From NCBI GenBank assembly GCA_014529385.2, contig CM043963.1, positions 72,817,412-72,881,411 of the forward strand: a stretch of DNA of 64,000 nucleotides. Direction: 5' to 3'. Made by a program: the position numbers and the translations under genes. This document shows, piece by piece, positions 33,501-44,493 of this stretch. The notes under the pieces were generated by a model. The model saw only the letters and a program-made list of their open reading frames with translations. It made no database searches and was not told the DNA's origin. Origin of the DNA: Adiantum capillus-veneris. Lineage: Eukaryota; Streptophyta; Polypodiopsida; Polypodiales; Pteridaceae. Each line of letters begins with the position of its first letter. The first letter of the stretch is position 1.

Positions 33501-35790
33501 GTTTCTGAAGTCTGTTTGCGTTTTTCTATAGAAAAGTGCAAACAGACTTCAAAAACGGCTTGTATATTTGGCATTTCTTCTTGCGGTTTTGTCTACGGCT
33601 TGTTCAAACCATCCATAGTCTGAACTATGGATGGTTTGAACAAGCCGTAGACAAAACCGCAAGAAGAAACGCCAAATATATAGGCCGTTTCTGAAGTCAG
33701 TTCGCATTTTTCTATGGAAAAATGCAAATGGACTTCAAAAACGACTTTAACAGTTTTCCAAACCATCTATAGTAGAAGATTAAGTAACCTTTGGGCAATG
33801 ACAAGTGCACGTATGTCAAGCCGTAGGCCAAACCGCAAGAAGAAACTCCAAACACAAGCTGTTTCTAAAGTCCGTTTGCGTTTTTCTACGAAAAATGCAA
33901 ACGGACTTATGCAACGGCTTCAACACTTGCCCAAACCATCCATAGTTGATTACGTAAGCTTTAGGCAAAGTCAATAGTGTATACGGCAAGCCCTAATAAA
34001 ACCGCAAGAAGAAACGCCAAACACAAAAGCTGTTTCTTAAGTCCGTTCGTATTTTTTTACGAAAAAATACAAACGAACTCTGGAAATGGCTTGTGTGCTT
34101 GCCCAAACCATCCATAGTTGATTAGGTAAGATTTATGCAAAGTCAAGAGCGCGTATGGAAAGCCGTAGATAAAAAAGCAAGAAGAAATACACGCCAAATA
34201 TACAAGCCGTTTTTTAATTACAGAAAAACGCAAGCGGACTTCAGAAATGGCTTGTATATTTGGAATTTCTTCTTGCAGTTTTATCTATGTCTTGTGATGG
34301 CAAGCCGTAGACAAAACCGCAAGAAGAAACGTCAAATATACAAGCCGTTTCTGAAGTCTGTTTGCATTTTTCTACGGAAAAATACAAACAGACTTCGAAA
34401 ACGGCTTCAACACTTGCCCAAACCATCCATAGTTGATTAGATAAGCTTTAAGCAATGTCAAGAGTGCGTATGTCAAGTTGTAGACAAAACCACAGGAAGA
34501 AACACCAAACATAAGCCGTTTCTGAAGTCAGTTTGCGTTTTTCTACGAAAAATATAAACAGACTTAGGAAACGGCTTCAATACTTGTCCAAACCATCCAT
34601 AGTTGATTCGGTAAGCTTTAGGCAAAGTCAATAGCGCATACAACAAGCCGTACTAAAACCGCATGAAGAAACACAAAACACAGAAGCTATTTCTTAAGTC
34701 CTTTCGTATTTTTTTGCGGAAAAATACAAACAAACTTCGGAAATGGCTTGCGTGCTTGTCCAAACCATTTATAGTTGATTACGTAAGCTTTATGCAAATT
34801 CAAGAGCGCATATGGCAAGCCGTAGAAAAACTTGCAAGAAGAAACACCAGATATACAAGCCGTTTTTGAAGTCCGTTCGTATTTTTCTACAAAAAAACGC
34901 AAACGAACTTCAGAAACGGCTTGTATATTTAATGGTTCTTCTTGCGGTTTTGTCTACGGCCTGTCCAAACCATCCATAGTTAATTAGGTAAGATTTAAGC
35001 TAAGTCAAGAGTACGTATGGCTTAGCTTAAAGCTTACCTAATAAACTATGGATAGTTTGGGCAAACCGTAGACAAAACCAGAAGAAGAAACGCCAAATAT
35101 ACAAGCCGTTTCTAAACTCCGTTCGCGTTTTTCTATGAAAAAATGCAAACGAACTTTGAAAACGACTTCAACACTTGCCCAAACCATCTATAGTTGATTG
35201 GGTAAGATTTAGGCAATGTCAAGAGCACGTATGTCAAGCCGTAGGCAAAACCGCAAGAAGAAACACCAAATACAAGCCGTTTCTGAAGTCCGTTTGCGTT
35301 TTTCTACGGAAAAGTGCAAACAGACTTAGGAAACAGCTTCAACACTTGCCTAAACCATCCATAGGTGATTAGATAAGCTTTAGGAAAATTCAATAGCGCA
35401 TAGGGCAAGCCATAGTAAAACCGCAAGAAGAAACACCAAACACAGAAGCTGTTTCTTAAGTCCGTTCGTGTTTTTTTGCGAAAAAATATAAACGAACTTT
35501 GAAAATGGCTTGTGTGCTTGCCCAAACCATTTATAGTTGATTAGATAAGATCTAGGCAAAGTCAAGAGTGCGTATAGCAAGCCATAGACAAAACCGCAAG
35601 AAAAAACGCCAGATATACAAGCCGTTTTTGAAGTTTGTTTGCGTTTTTGTATGAAAAACGCAAACAGACTTCAAAAACGGCTTGTGCGCTTGCTCAAACC
35701 ATCCATAGTTAATTAGGTAAGATTTAGAAAAATTCAAGAGCGCGTATGGCAAGCCGTAGACAAAACCGCAAGAAGAAATGTCAAATATAC
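30541..35790. repeat. Tandem array of about 30 hairpin-containing units (~172 bp each)
   Basis: Each unit has a ~100 bp head (CCAAACCATCCATAGTTGAT, TAGGTAAGCTTTAGGCAAAG, GCAAGCCGTAGACAAAACCG, AAGAAGAAACGCCAAATATA) followed by a ~68 bp near-perfect inverted repeat. The left arm is CAAGCCGTTTCTGAAGTCCG continuing TTTGCGTTTTTC, the loop is about 4 bases (TACG), and the right arm is the complement. Unit starts recur near 30548, 30720, 30893, 31067, 31238, 31396, 31568, 31740, 31914, 32086, 32260 and so on. A clear example of the hairpin is 35618-35684. Several units are inverted. No long open frame crosses the array. It lies between the TnpA-like exon and a coding remnant of CACTA 2. Confidence 0.92.
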
Positions 35791-35929
35791 CAAAAAATTT
35801 AAATCAAAATAAGCCCTTGATCTCATGCACCACTGTGTGTTTCAACAATAGGAATTCCCTTCTGTAGCCTGATATCGTCCTTTGGTACCCATGTTGCATG
35901 CAAGAGCTTTCTTGCGGTGGCAGTGGAAC

Positions 35930-36551
35930 TAAAGAAGGAACCCGCTGCCCGCCAAGAAGCATGAATCACAGCCCTTGAGGCTCATATTCAAGAACTCAAC
36001 GGGAAGAATGAGAGACTTAAAGAACGTTTACGAAAGCTTGAAGATGAGAAGGAAAAAGAGAGACAAGCTCTGCTTGAAAAAGAACACGCAGTCAAAGTGG
36101 CAGTGGAGAAAGAATCACATGAACACATAAGAATATTGACACCAAGATATAGGCGGCTCTACAAGAATGCCAGCTACAAGAATCTCTTGGCCTCAAGGTC
36201 AGCATTGGGGGGCTACACTTATCGTGGTGTACCGCGGAGGACACCCTTCAAGAAGGAATCACCAAGCTCAATGACATTCTTCAACCTATCTACATCAAGC
36301 CCGAAACTGTTGCTTGGATCAATGATACACATAAACATGTGCCACCCAAGCATTGCATACTCACTTTCAAGGACAAAGATGAGCGTATGAAGTTGCTACG
36401 TCAATCTCGACTTCTCAAGGGACAAAAGATTTGGAATGCAGAATGGACCATGAATCAACTCAAGAGTAAAGCAAGCAAGCTCAAGAAAATGCACAAAGCA
36501 TGCAAGCAAGCCAAATGGGCAGTCTACCAAGGTGGCAAAGCGATCATCTAG
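35930..36551 (+). pseudogene. Coiled-coil / nucleic-acid-binding-like coding remnant (possible LINE ORF1)
   Basis: The plus strand encodes a Lys/Glu-rich coiled-coil stretch ('IQELNGKNERLKERLRKLED' near 35982-36040, then 'EKEKERQALLEKEHAVKVAV'). After one frame change near 36240 it continues with 'LNDILQPIYIKPETVAWIND', 'PPKHCILTFKDKDERMKLLR' and 'LLKGQKIWNAEWTMNQLKSK', ending at a TAG at 36549. The coiled coil followed by a 'vilTFkdkdeR..llr..r.lkG..Iw....lt' pattern is reminiscent of the RNA-binding part of LINE ORF1 proteins, but I cannot confirm the family. No reverse transcriptase is near. It may be a sequence captured by CACTA 2. Confidence 0.5.
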
Positions 36552-36743
36552 GAATTTCAAAAACCCAAACCGGCTCTCCCCTCAGCCGACCCTTAGATTT
36601 TTTTTCTCTCTTTTTCCCTATTCTACCCTCTTGATGGACTCTCAGTCCTTAATTGATATGTATCATCCCGTACTAAGAAGCAATTGTTGTAATGTTTTGT
36701 TTTTGTTCTCATGGGTCATATATGACCTCCGTGGATGATAATT

Positions 36744-36779
<36 letters not shown>

Positions 36780-37129
36780 CTAAAGATATATTAGTTGAAA
36801 GAGCCATTGAGCTCGGGAGACCTAGACGTCCACGATATCAATCGAGGCTCCATCAGAGGATCAAGACTACTCTAGCGTGATATGGGAGATACCCATTATG
36901 TCTATTTACAAAGACGTACATTGATGAATCTCTTCACCGAACGATGCATTACTTCCTCAGACAACGCCCAATGTTGAAAATTGATGATAAATTTAGTCTT
37001 CCACGTTACTTCACTTTTATGTTTGTACGTGGACATTAGATTAGATCCACAAGGAGTTTATTGGATTGGTCTCATAAGTCATTTTGGCATTTTGAAGACG
37101 TTAAATATATCATTTCATTTCATTTCTTT

Positions 37130-37130
<1 letters not shown>
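36552..37130. other. Non-coding interior of CACTA 2 with (CT)n tract
   Basis: (TC)n at 36747-36776. Short open frames only; nothing recognised. Confidence 0.5.
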
Positions 37131-37176
<46 letters not shown>

Positions 37177-37261
37177 TGTAGAGAGAGAGAAAGAAAGAGG
37201 GGAAGGGAACATAAGACAGAGGAGAGGGAGGGAGCATACCTGGCTCTCCCTCCTCTCCTCA

Positions 37262-37303
<42 letters not shown>

Positions 37304-37607
37304 GGGGGGGGGGGGGAGGCAGGTATACCTATTGTGCACAGAGCACCGAAACTCAGATCTATAGATCTGAGTTTCAGGTGCCCTCAAATTATTTTTACAG
37401 GGTCGGCATCGCTGAGCGTCTCTATAAGTGTCTCTATGAGCGTCGCTATAAACGTCTCTATGAGCTTCTCTATGACCATTGCTATAAGCGTCACTATAGG
37501 CGTCTCTATAGTCTTTGTTGTATAGAAACATTTATAGCGACGTCGGGCTTTTTCCCATTTGAGCGTCGCACTACGAGCGTCACTACATTGAAGGACCTCT
37601 TGTAGTG
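37131..37607. repeat. Right terminal region of CACTA 2
   Basis: (CT)n and (AC)n 37131-37175, the shared 'GGAGCATACCTGGCTCTCC' spacer (near 37232), (GT)n and (GA)n 37262-37301, a G-run, a 28 bp perfect palindrome at 37348-37375 (half GAAACTCAGATCTA), then subterminal GCGTCGCTATAA/GCGTCTCTAT repeats and the tip CCTCTTGTAGTG (37596-37607). The order matches 28409-28840 of CACTA 1. Confidence 0.9.
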
Positions 37608-37732
37608 GACGAAAATCTTTAGCTATGCGGTTTTAAAAAGAAATTTTTGACTCTAGGTGATCCTAGAGGAAGTTAAAGAATGACTTCACAAGACGCTCGT
37701 GTTTTTCCCTAGTTTTAAGTCTCTTCAACCCA

Positions 37733-37746
37733 CGGCAACGGTGCCA
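37733..37746 (-). other. tRNA-Asp-type primer-binding site, minus orientation
   Basis: The minus strand reads TGGCACCGTTGCCG, preceded by TT and the LTR end CTCACA. It is the same primer-site form as at 51966 and one base from the usual plant tRNA-Asp primer site (TGGCGCCGTTGCCG). Confidence 0.75.
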
Positions 37747-37748
37747 AA

Positions 37749-38670
37749 TGTGAGACGGGTATCTAACCTCACTCGTATCTTATTACAGACATAGTGAGAA
37801 CCATAAACATAATTTTCAATCCATGGGATGAAGCTGAATCAATTAGTGCATAGAGGCTACAAGAGGTTTTCAATTTCTTGGAAAAAAACAAAGAACTCGC
37901 ATCTAACTCAAGCTACACTCAAATGACAGAAATCACCAAAAGCTAGTCGCTCATCGGCAAACAAATCACAACCGTTACAGCATCAAACCACATCCAAACG
38001 TTACGAAACTTCTAGGACATGTTTATAATACCTAAGAACACATGCTTATGGTCTCAAATCTCACTTTAGGTCAAGTGCAAAACTTGCGATTATTAACTGC
38101 AGTGAGTTTTTTACCTAGTCGTTTTTGGTCCAGAATGCATCTAAATGCTTAGTAATGATGCCCTTATACCCTGCCTATACTTATTTTATGATTTTGAAGC
38201 TCAGATTACTACTTATGATGAAATTATATCACGGGTCGGCAATGCCAAAAGCTACGGATTACCATGAAATGCTTACGTCAATGCGTAGAGCTCCTACTTG
38301 CGATTGCAACGCAATAGACGACACTGCAATGTGACAACCAAGAAGGGAGAAGGAAGCACAGAAAGGAGTGAAGTGAGTGTCGTTAGCTCATGCTGTGTTT
38401 CTATTATCCAAAATTTTATAAAATACTTACAAAATTTGGCTTTTATACCTTAGCCAAGGTTTTTGTTGTCAAAACTAATAATCTGGGAGCTCTAACTAAA
38501 GATAGGTTGATACAACCTGGAAGCTTGTAGCCCTGGCTCATCAATTACACTGTTTATCTGGAAAGTAGGAGTTACAACATTCTCGATTCATCAAAATAAT
38601 AAGTGTTTTTACAATAAAAGCTTCGAAAAATGTTATCTGAGTTATCCGAGTTAGCTAATTGCTGCTAACA
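37749..38670 (-). repeat. LTR of a minus-strand retrotransposon interrupted by CACTA 2 (candidate)
   Basis: Begins TGTGAGACGGG next to the primer site (so ...CTCACA in element orientation). It contains a minus-strand TATAAAAG box at 38440-38447. A matching outer end is GCTGCTAACA at 38661-38670 (TGTTAGCAGC in element orientation), giving about 922 bp. Only ~125 bases of interior remain before the CACTA 2 tip, so CACTA 2 appears to have landed in this element's leader. The outer edge is inferred. Confidence 0.5.
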
Positions 38671-38956
38671 GTCCAATTATTTGAACATGAACCAAATATG
38701 TACACTTTTATATTTCATCAACTAGATGTTATTCTACCTTGCAAAAGAAATCTCTCTTTTATCTTTGTGGTTGGAGCTCTTTGTACAAGATTTCTTTCGA
38801 GATTTCTTCTATGTATTGAAGAAAAATATTTTCTTTTTTTCTCTGCTCAAGGTTTAAGTCTATATATATCATGGATAAAATAAATAATGTTGGTGCATAG
38901 TGAGTTAATTGAAAATAATTTCTCTTCCATTGACGATCTTGCCTTTTTTTTTTAGC
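38671..38956. other. Spacer, nothing recognised
   Basis: AT-rich; one 74-codon open frame (38659-38883) has no family resemblance. Confidence 0.5.
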
Positions 38957-38961
38957 AGGAA

Positions 38962-39132
38962 TGTCAGGACAAGGGTCCTATACCCTAAGAACTAGGCTAG
39001 GCAAGGACTACGGCCAAGGGCCGGGCTAGGCAGTGTGGACAGGGGATCCGTCTAGGGCAAGGGGCTAAGAGCCCACCTATAAAGGGAGGTTGGGAGGAGG
39101 ATCCAAAGAGCCTAGTTGCCTAGTTCCTTACA
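38962..39132 (+). repeat. 5' LTR (171 bp) with TATA box
   Basis: Contains CCTATAAAGGGAGG with TATAAAG at 39078-39084, a likely core promoter about 50 bases before the LTR end. Terminal TGT...ACA. Confidence 0.93.
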
Positions 39133-39133
39133 C

Positions 39134-39145
39134 TAGTATCAGAGC
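39134..39145 (+). other. Primer-binding site (tRNA-iMet type)
   Basis: TAGTATCAGAGC, one mismatch from TGGTATCAGAGC, one base after the LTR end. Confidence 0.85.
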
Positions 39146-42100
39146 TTGGGACTCTCTTCCACCCTCTCTCTAGGCGTGGTCACCTTTGGCTCCTAAAAAA
39201 CAGGGCCTTTAGGTGAGAACCGTAGCCTTATAAGGCCTTTTCCCAAAATAGCCGGATTTTTTGCCTTAATCAGGAAAGCTTCTCGTTTTGGAAGCATGTG
39301 TGTGGTGCATGAATGCACGCTCTCTTGGGCTAGGAAGGAGCGCCCTCCGGAGATAGGGCCTGAGCCAACTCCCTGCGGCCAAAGCCGGTCTGTGCGAGCC
39401 ACCACATCTCCTTCATCCTCTTCGTCAAAACCTGCTCGCTGCCTGCGCTTCAAAAGCTTGGGAGTTCACATTTGAATGGCCTTGGTCCATTGAATTGAGG
39501 CTTGGCCATAAGTCTACGGATCTTCCCACCAAGGGGGCAACATAAGCAAGTGCCGGCAAGCCTCCGGTGAAGCCAGCCGAGCAACTCAAAAATTTCACTA
39601 CGACCTTCCCAAGGTCCGACTGTAGAAATTACAGTACCTACTGTTTTTAGCAACGACTTCAAGAGTCATTCAAAACACCACCCGATTCGAACATACACGG
39701 TAAACATAACTTCGCCGAAGCATACGAAGGATACATCAGTGTTTGCAAGGGCATCCTCATCGGCAAATCAAGTGCTGATTTCGTGGTGGAATTCTCGTTC
39801 GAGGCTGAACCAAGTATCTGCTGCAGTAGTTTGCAGATTTTGTTTTTTGAATTCAACGGAGTCAAGATTATGATGACTTCGTTCCACCGCTTGAAGCGGG
39901 CTATAAGAATCGGTAAGCAAGTTCACGTTTGTGTTTTACATTCTGCATTCATGAAATCTTGCAGATCTCTTCGTACTCTTGGCATGGCAAGCAATTGTTG
40001 CCTCTATTCTACAAGTTTTTTGGAACTAAGCAAAGTGATTTCAATGTTGAAGCCCTCGCATATCGCTTGCCAAGGTCAACCATTTACACGAACAAACATG
40101 GCCGCAGCTGGGTCGGTTTGATCCAAAAGCGTAGCAAGTTGTCATTTTTTTGGAATCTCAAGGAGATTGACCCGGCTTGTTGATCGACTTGATGTACGGT
40201 GCCCAGTTGCTCGGTATGACCGCCTTCTATCACCTTTTCTACAAATTAGTAGAGAATACATCAATTATGCATAATTTTTTATAATTCTCGAGATGCGGAG
40301 ATATTTGACATGGTCATTTAGCTAAAAGTGTTCGACAAGGTCGATTCATTTTTGCCAATTTTCCATGTTTTGTAATCTCAAGGAGATTAGCACATCCTCC
40401 TACTTGACTTGATGCAGGAGGCACGTTGTTCGGCATGGCCGACTCCTTGTCACTGTTTCTAGCCATTGCCAAAATATGCTTGTCACATAGTCTTAGCTCA
40501 TTTCAATTGAAATTCCTCGACAAAGTTGATTCTTTTTGTCATGCTCTCTGCATGTCAACAACCGCCTCAGTTGGCTATCAGCAAGGCTTCAAGTTAGGCA
40601 TCTTGCATTCAGACTCCCCACGTTTGGCATATGGTATGAGCATACAAACTTGGGAGGAATTGGGTAATCTGCTTGCAGGTTCTTTCATTACATGCCAAAT
40701 GGATGTATATGATACAAGGGACGTGTATATATACACGCGACAACTCTCTCTCGTGCAGCAGAATAGGCTATGAGCCGTTATGGAACAAGTTCTTCTCCAT
40801 CAAAATTTCAGGATGACTGGTTACAGAAGGATAACCAGGTTAGTCTAATTTTAAATTTGTTTGTTTCTCATGTTGTCATTGGAACACGTTGTCTGTCATG
40901 TAAAGCAAAGTGATTTGACAAATTCACATGATGCAAGGCTTCTCACAAGTGCCACGATATTGCCCATTGACTTGGCATCAAGGGCATTGGCACGCCAGTT
41001 TGGGAAACTGTTACCATTGCAATTCACTCCCATTTTATGTATGGCAACAACACATTATGATGCATCGCTACCAATGCAGACTCTGCAAGGCACTTTTGGT
41101 TTTGGCTCTCATGCTTGAGGCCGTTATAGTAGCCAAGGGCTTACAATTTTGCATGCACGGCATGCTAACCAGGTGGCATGAATTCCACCGCTTCATGGAT
41201 TACGCTTCCGCTATTGCACTCGCAACTCTGTCAAGGACAGACTAAGTGATGGATTGTTTAATGTGTTTCTTGGTTGCTGTCAACAACTGCACTAAAAAGA
41301 ACCAAAAATTTGGACTTGATTCCCAGGCACAGTGCCAATGCCAAGTCATCCTCATACAATCACGACCCCTACAAGGTAGGTGGGTCGGAATGAGTTTTAT
41401 GTTTTTCTATTACGTCTCTCGATGAGAGAGTCATACCAGAAAATTGTGGACAGCTTATACGATAAGCTGCAAGTCTGGCATAAGATGAGTCCGGACACAC
41501 AGCTTGGGTACACACTCTACAAAATTAAGGAAAGTTCCTTAGCCCAACATGCTCTTCTTCTCTCTCTCTCTCTCTCTTTAAGGGAATAATATAACAATCT
41601 TTTGATACATATTCTTCTCGTGAGTCAGCTTGAGCCAAGGTGCTCTAACTCACAGCTAGCACATGCTTAAGATGCTACTCAAATTAGTCTTCATCGATTT
41701 GTTGATTGAACACTATTTTGCAGAAGGGCTGTGAGCCAAATAGAATAAGCGCCAATGTCCGGACAAGGGTAAGACCCAACTACTAGCATTCTTTGGGTGA
41801 TTGTTTTCAAGATATACCCACGGAAGTACACATCGACGTTAATGGACAAGCAAGAGTCTTGTCATTACGGATGTTTAGGGTGTCATTTTTGCACTACATG
41901 TTTTCAGTGCGACACTCAAGTTGAGTTTTTGATAATCTTAAACTCACACCAGCTGCTCTCTACCACGGAGTATAGACGAAGCAATCATTTGTGACAGCAT
42001 GGTTCTCCATAAGAGATCGGTAGGTCACTTGTGTGGGTCTCCTGCTCTCTTTATAGCACTACGGAGTGTCTATGGACATACTGTTTTGGGGTAAGACCCG

Positions 42101-44480
42101 ACAGGTGATTGCTACATCACCCCATAGGCATTAAGGATCACAGTTTGATCTGCATTGAGGATCACAATTGATCTCTCCCATTTATAATTTCAAGGAAAGA
42201 ATTCCGCAATCTACCACGCGATAGCAGACGAACACACTTTTCAAGTTGATTCCACTCAATCTATACACGGTTAACTATGATGGTTACCGTTATTTGCTAG
42301 TTGAGCAGTTTCTACAAAGAGTCTTATCAAGGGGTTTGACTACGTAGATTCTAATCCAAGATCTTGGATTGCAAAGGCAACACCTAGGCTTCCCAGTGCA
42401 ATGCTATTTGTTTTTTTAGGTAGGGGACATGCTCCTCTCCATTTGAATACGGGTAGTGAACATTACGTTCAAATTTCCAGGTATGCATCTATTGATTTGG
42501 TGTTATTCCATTTTTAGTATGCTTTGCTTGGTTTTTAAAGACGTACACGTACGGTTGAATGTTACAGAGTCATGCCAAGGGCATGTCGGCACACAGTATT
42601 TTGGGCCAAATGTCCAATCTATCTTTCAGCCTTATGTTGTTATGAATCCACTTGTAGGATTCAATATGGCACATGTTGTCACATGGGATACAACATGGTC
42701 TAGGAACTCAAGGAGTTCGGTTTAGCTAGTGTGGAGCAATGAATGAGGGTCCCTCTCACTCCTGTCGTAGAGTGTCTGTAGTTACCTCCACACACAAGTA
42801 CGTCTTGTACTTGAAGGATGTTCCTTTTCACACATCCTTATATGAGATATATTTCACATGTGGAGAATATGAGTCTCTGGACTGACACTGGCGCCATTAT
42901 GTCAATTATGTGTCACGACAAAGTCCCTAGGTGCTGGTCACATCTGTTTTCTAGACCATTTTTAGCACGACGTATCAGGTGCAATTTCGTGGCCAAAAAT
43001 TGTCGGATACTTAGAATGACTTGTTAAGGTACAAGTACTGCTAAACAACATTACATATGGTTGTTTATACATATAGCAAGGCTATAAGCTGTTAATGAAA
43101 AAGTTTCATTGCCTGTATCTAGAAGTGATCAATGTTTCACCTTTTATTGTGATTCAGGTGTTTTAGCAAGGCTTACAAAAGATTGCAAACTAACAGTATT
43201 TACTTTCCTTTCAGAACTATTTACATTCTTTTTAGTGTGCTAGGTGCATCACCATTGCCATAAGTATTGGCAAGGATCATTGTGGATATACAGGTTTGGG
43301 TTAGTTTTGGCTAAATGCATGCACACTAGGTGCTATGGGCCCTAGTGTTTAGCAAAGGCTGATTTGGAACATCATGCATATTCCACAGGTAGTTGCTTAT
43401 GAAGCATTTTGCACTCTATGTGCACTATCTCTATGAGATTACTTTTAAATCCACTAATCACCAATAGAGGTCATGGCTCGGTTTGGGCATTTTTGGATTT
43501 TTTCAAGTTAACCACGATGGTTATTTTAGACATTGTTGATTCTGCACCAATGTTAAACACTAGTGTGATTTCTCATTTACCAGTCATCTGGGATGACTGT
43601 CTGTAAACCGTGAGGAAAATACACCTCAGTACTGCCAGTTATCCAAGGGGATAAGCAGATTACAAATATTACAAAGAGTAATCTTGTGCTAAAGGATCTG
43701 CTAAGAGCATACGTTAGCACAACACATTTCTAGATAGATGTTTTTCTCCCTATTCTAGATTTTGCTTAAGTATGATTTTCGACTTTGAACACCTCTTGTG
43801 GTGGGGTTGGAGATTGTGTCAATACTTTCATACGTCAAGGACTTACCAGGTGTGCTGACAGAGTACGTTGGCACGTAATCTTCATTAGGGATGAATATGT
43901 CACGGACTTTTCAAGATACTCAGGCGAGTAGGAAATCTGGATCACAACTGCATGGAAAGTTACGCCAAGGTCTCCTTGCATTATTCCAGTACCTTCAGAA
44001 GATCTGAAAACTGGTTATGCCGTTGGACAACTCTTAATTGTGGTTACTCCTTTACAGTACTCAAGTGAGTTATAAATGGAGTTACCATTTAAACTCAAGT
44101 GACTCTTAGTTGTGGTTACTCCTTTACAACACTCAAGTGAGATATATGGAGTTACCATTTAGACCCAAGTGGTTGGAAACGGACAACAATGTGAGTTATA
44201 TATGGAGTTACCATTTAAACTCAAGTGACTCTTAGTTGTGGTTACTCCTTTACAGCACTCAAGTGAGTTATATATGGAGTTACCATTTAGACCCAAGTGG
44301 TTGCAAACGGACAACAATGTTGAAAATCAAGATATTCCTCTTGGTTTCATTGAACCTCCTCACTGCACCAATTATCGGTCATACAGAAAACTGGCTCACT
44401 TATGGGACGTCAATAAAGAGAACATCGATATTCTTAAGAAGATATTACTACTTGTGTTTTCGAGGACGAAAACTCTTCCT
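39146..44480 (+). other. Interior of the short-LTR element, no standard genes
   Basis: Plus-strand segments have a coding look but no identifiable family, for example a frame containing 'FAEAYEGYISVCKGILIGKS' (39710-39770). An apparent small GT...AG gap at about 39912-39963 is followed by 'HGKQLLPLFYKFFGTKQSDF' (near 39980-40040). 40148-40250 is repeated imperfectly at 40370-40470 ('AATCTCAAGGAGATT', 'GACTTGATG', 'TTGYTCGGYATG'). 44041-44320 contains tandem copies of a 'TGGTTACTCCTTTACA' to 'GGAGTTACCATTTA' unit. The last frame before the 3' LTR (44238-44483) ends just at the polypurine tract, as pol does in many Ty3/gypsy elements, but has no domain. Confidence 0.5.
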
Positions 44481-44490
44481 TAAGGGGGAA
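44481..44490 (+). other. Polypurine tract
   Basis: AAGGGGGAAG, three bases before the 3' LTR; primes plus-strand synthesis in LTR elements. Confidence 0.85.
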
Positions 44491-44493
44491 GTA

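Larger units (their letters stand above)
29632..37607 (-). mobile_element. CACTA transposon 2, rearranged and carrying a hairpin array
   Basis: The right end is clear: subterminal GCGTCGCTAT-type repeats (37400-37590) and the full tip CCTCTTGTAGTG ending at 37607. Inside are a diverged copy of the CACTA 1 TnpA-like exon (29993-30536), its last exon in inverted orientation (29632-29712), and a microsatellite block homologous to that of CACTA 1. No left TIR was found, so the left limit is only the first recognisable homology. No transposase is present. A long tandem array and a separate coding remnant fill the middle. Confidence 0.7.

Noticed and set aside
30541-35790. CRISPR array
   Set aside because: Regular spacing and repeated hairpins superficially fit, but units are ~172 bp, contiguous and all related, with no unique spacers and no cas genes, in a plant nuclear context.
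39912-39963. A spliceosomal intron of a captured host gene
   Set aside because: GT and AG ends flank a coding-like junction, but the gap is only ~52 bases and neither side has a known homologue; kept only as a remark on the element interior.
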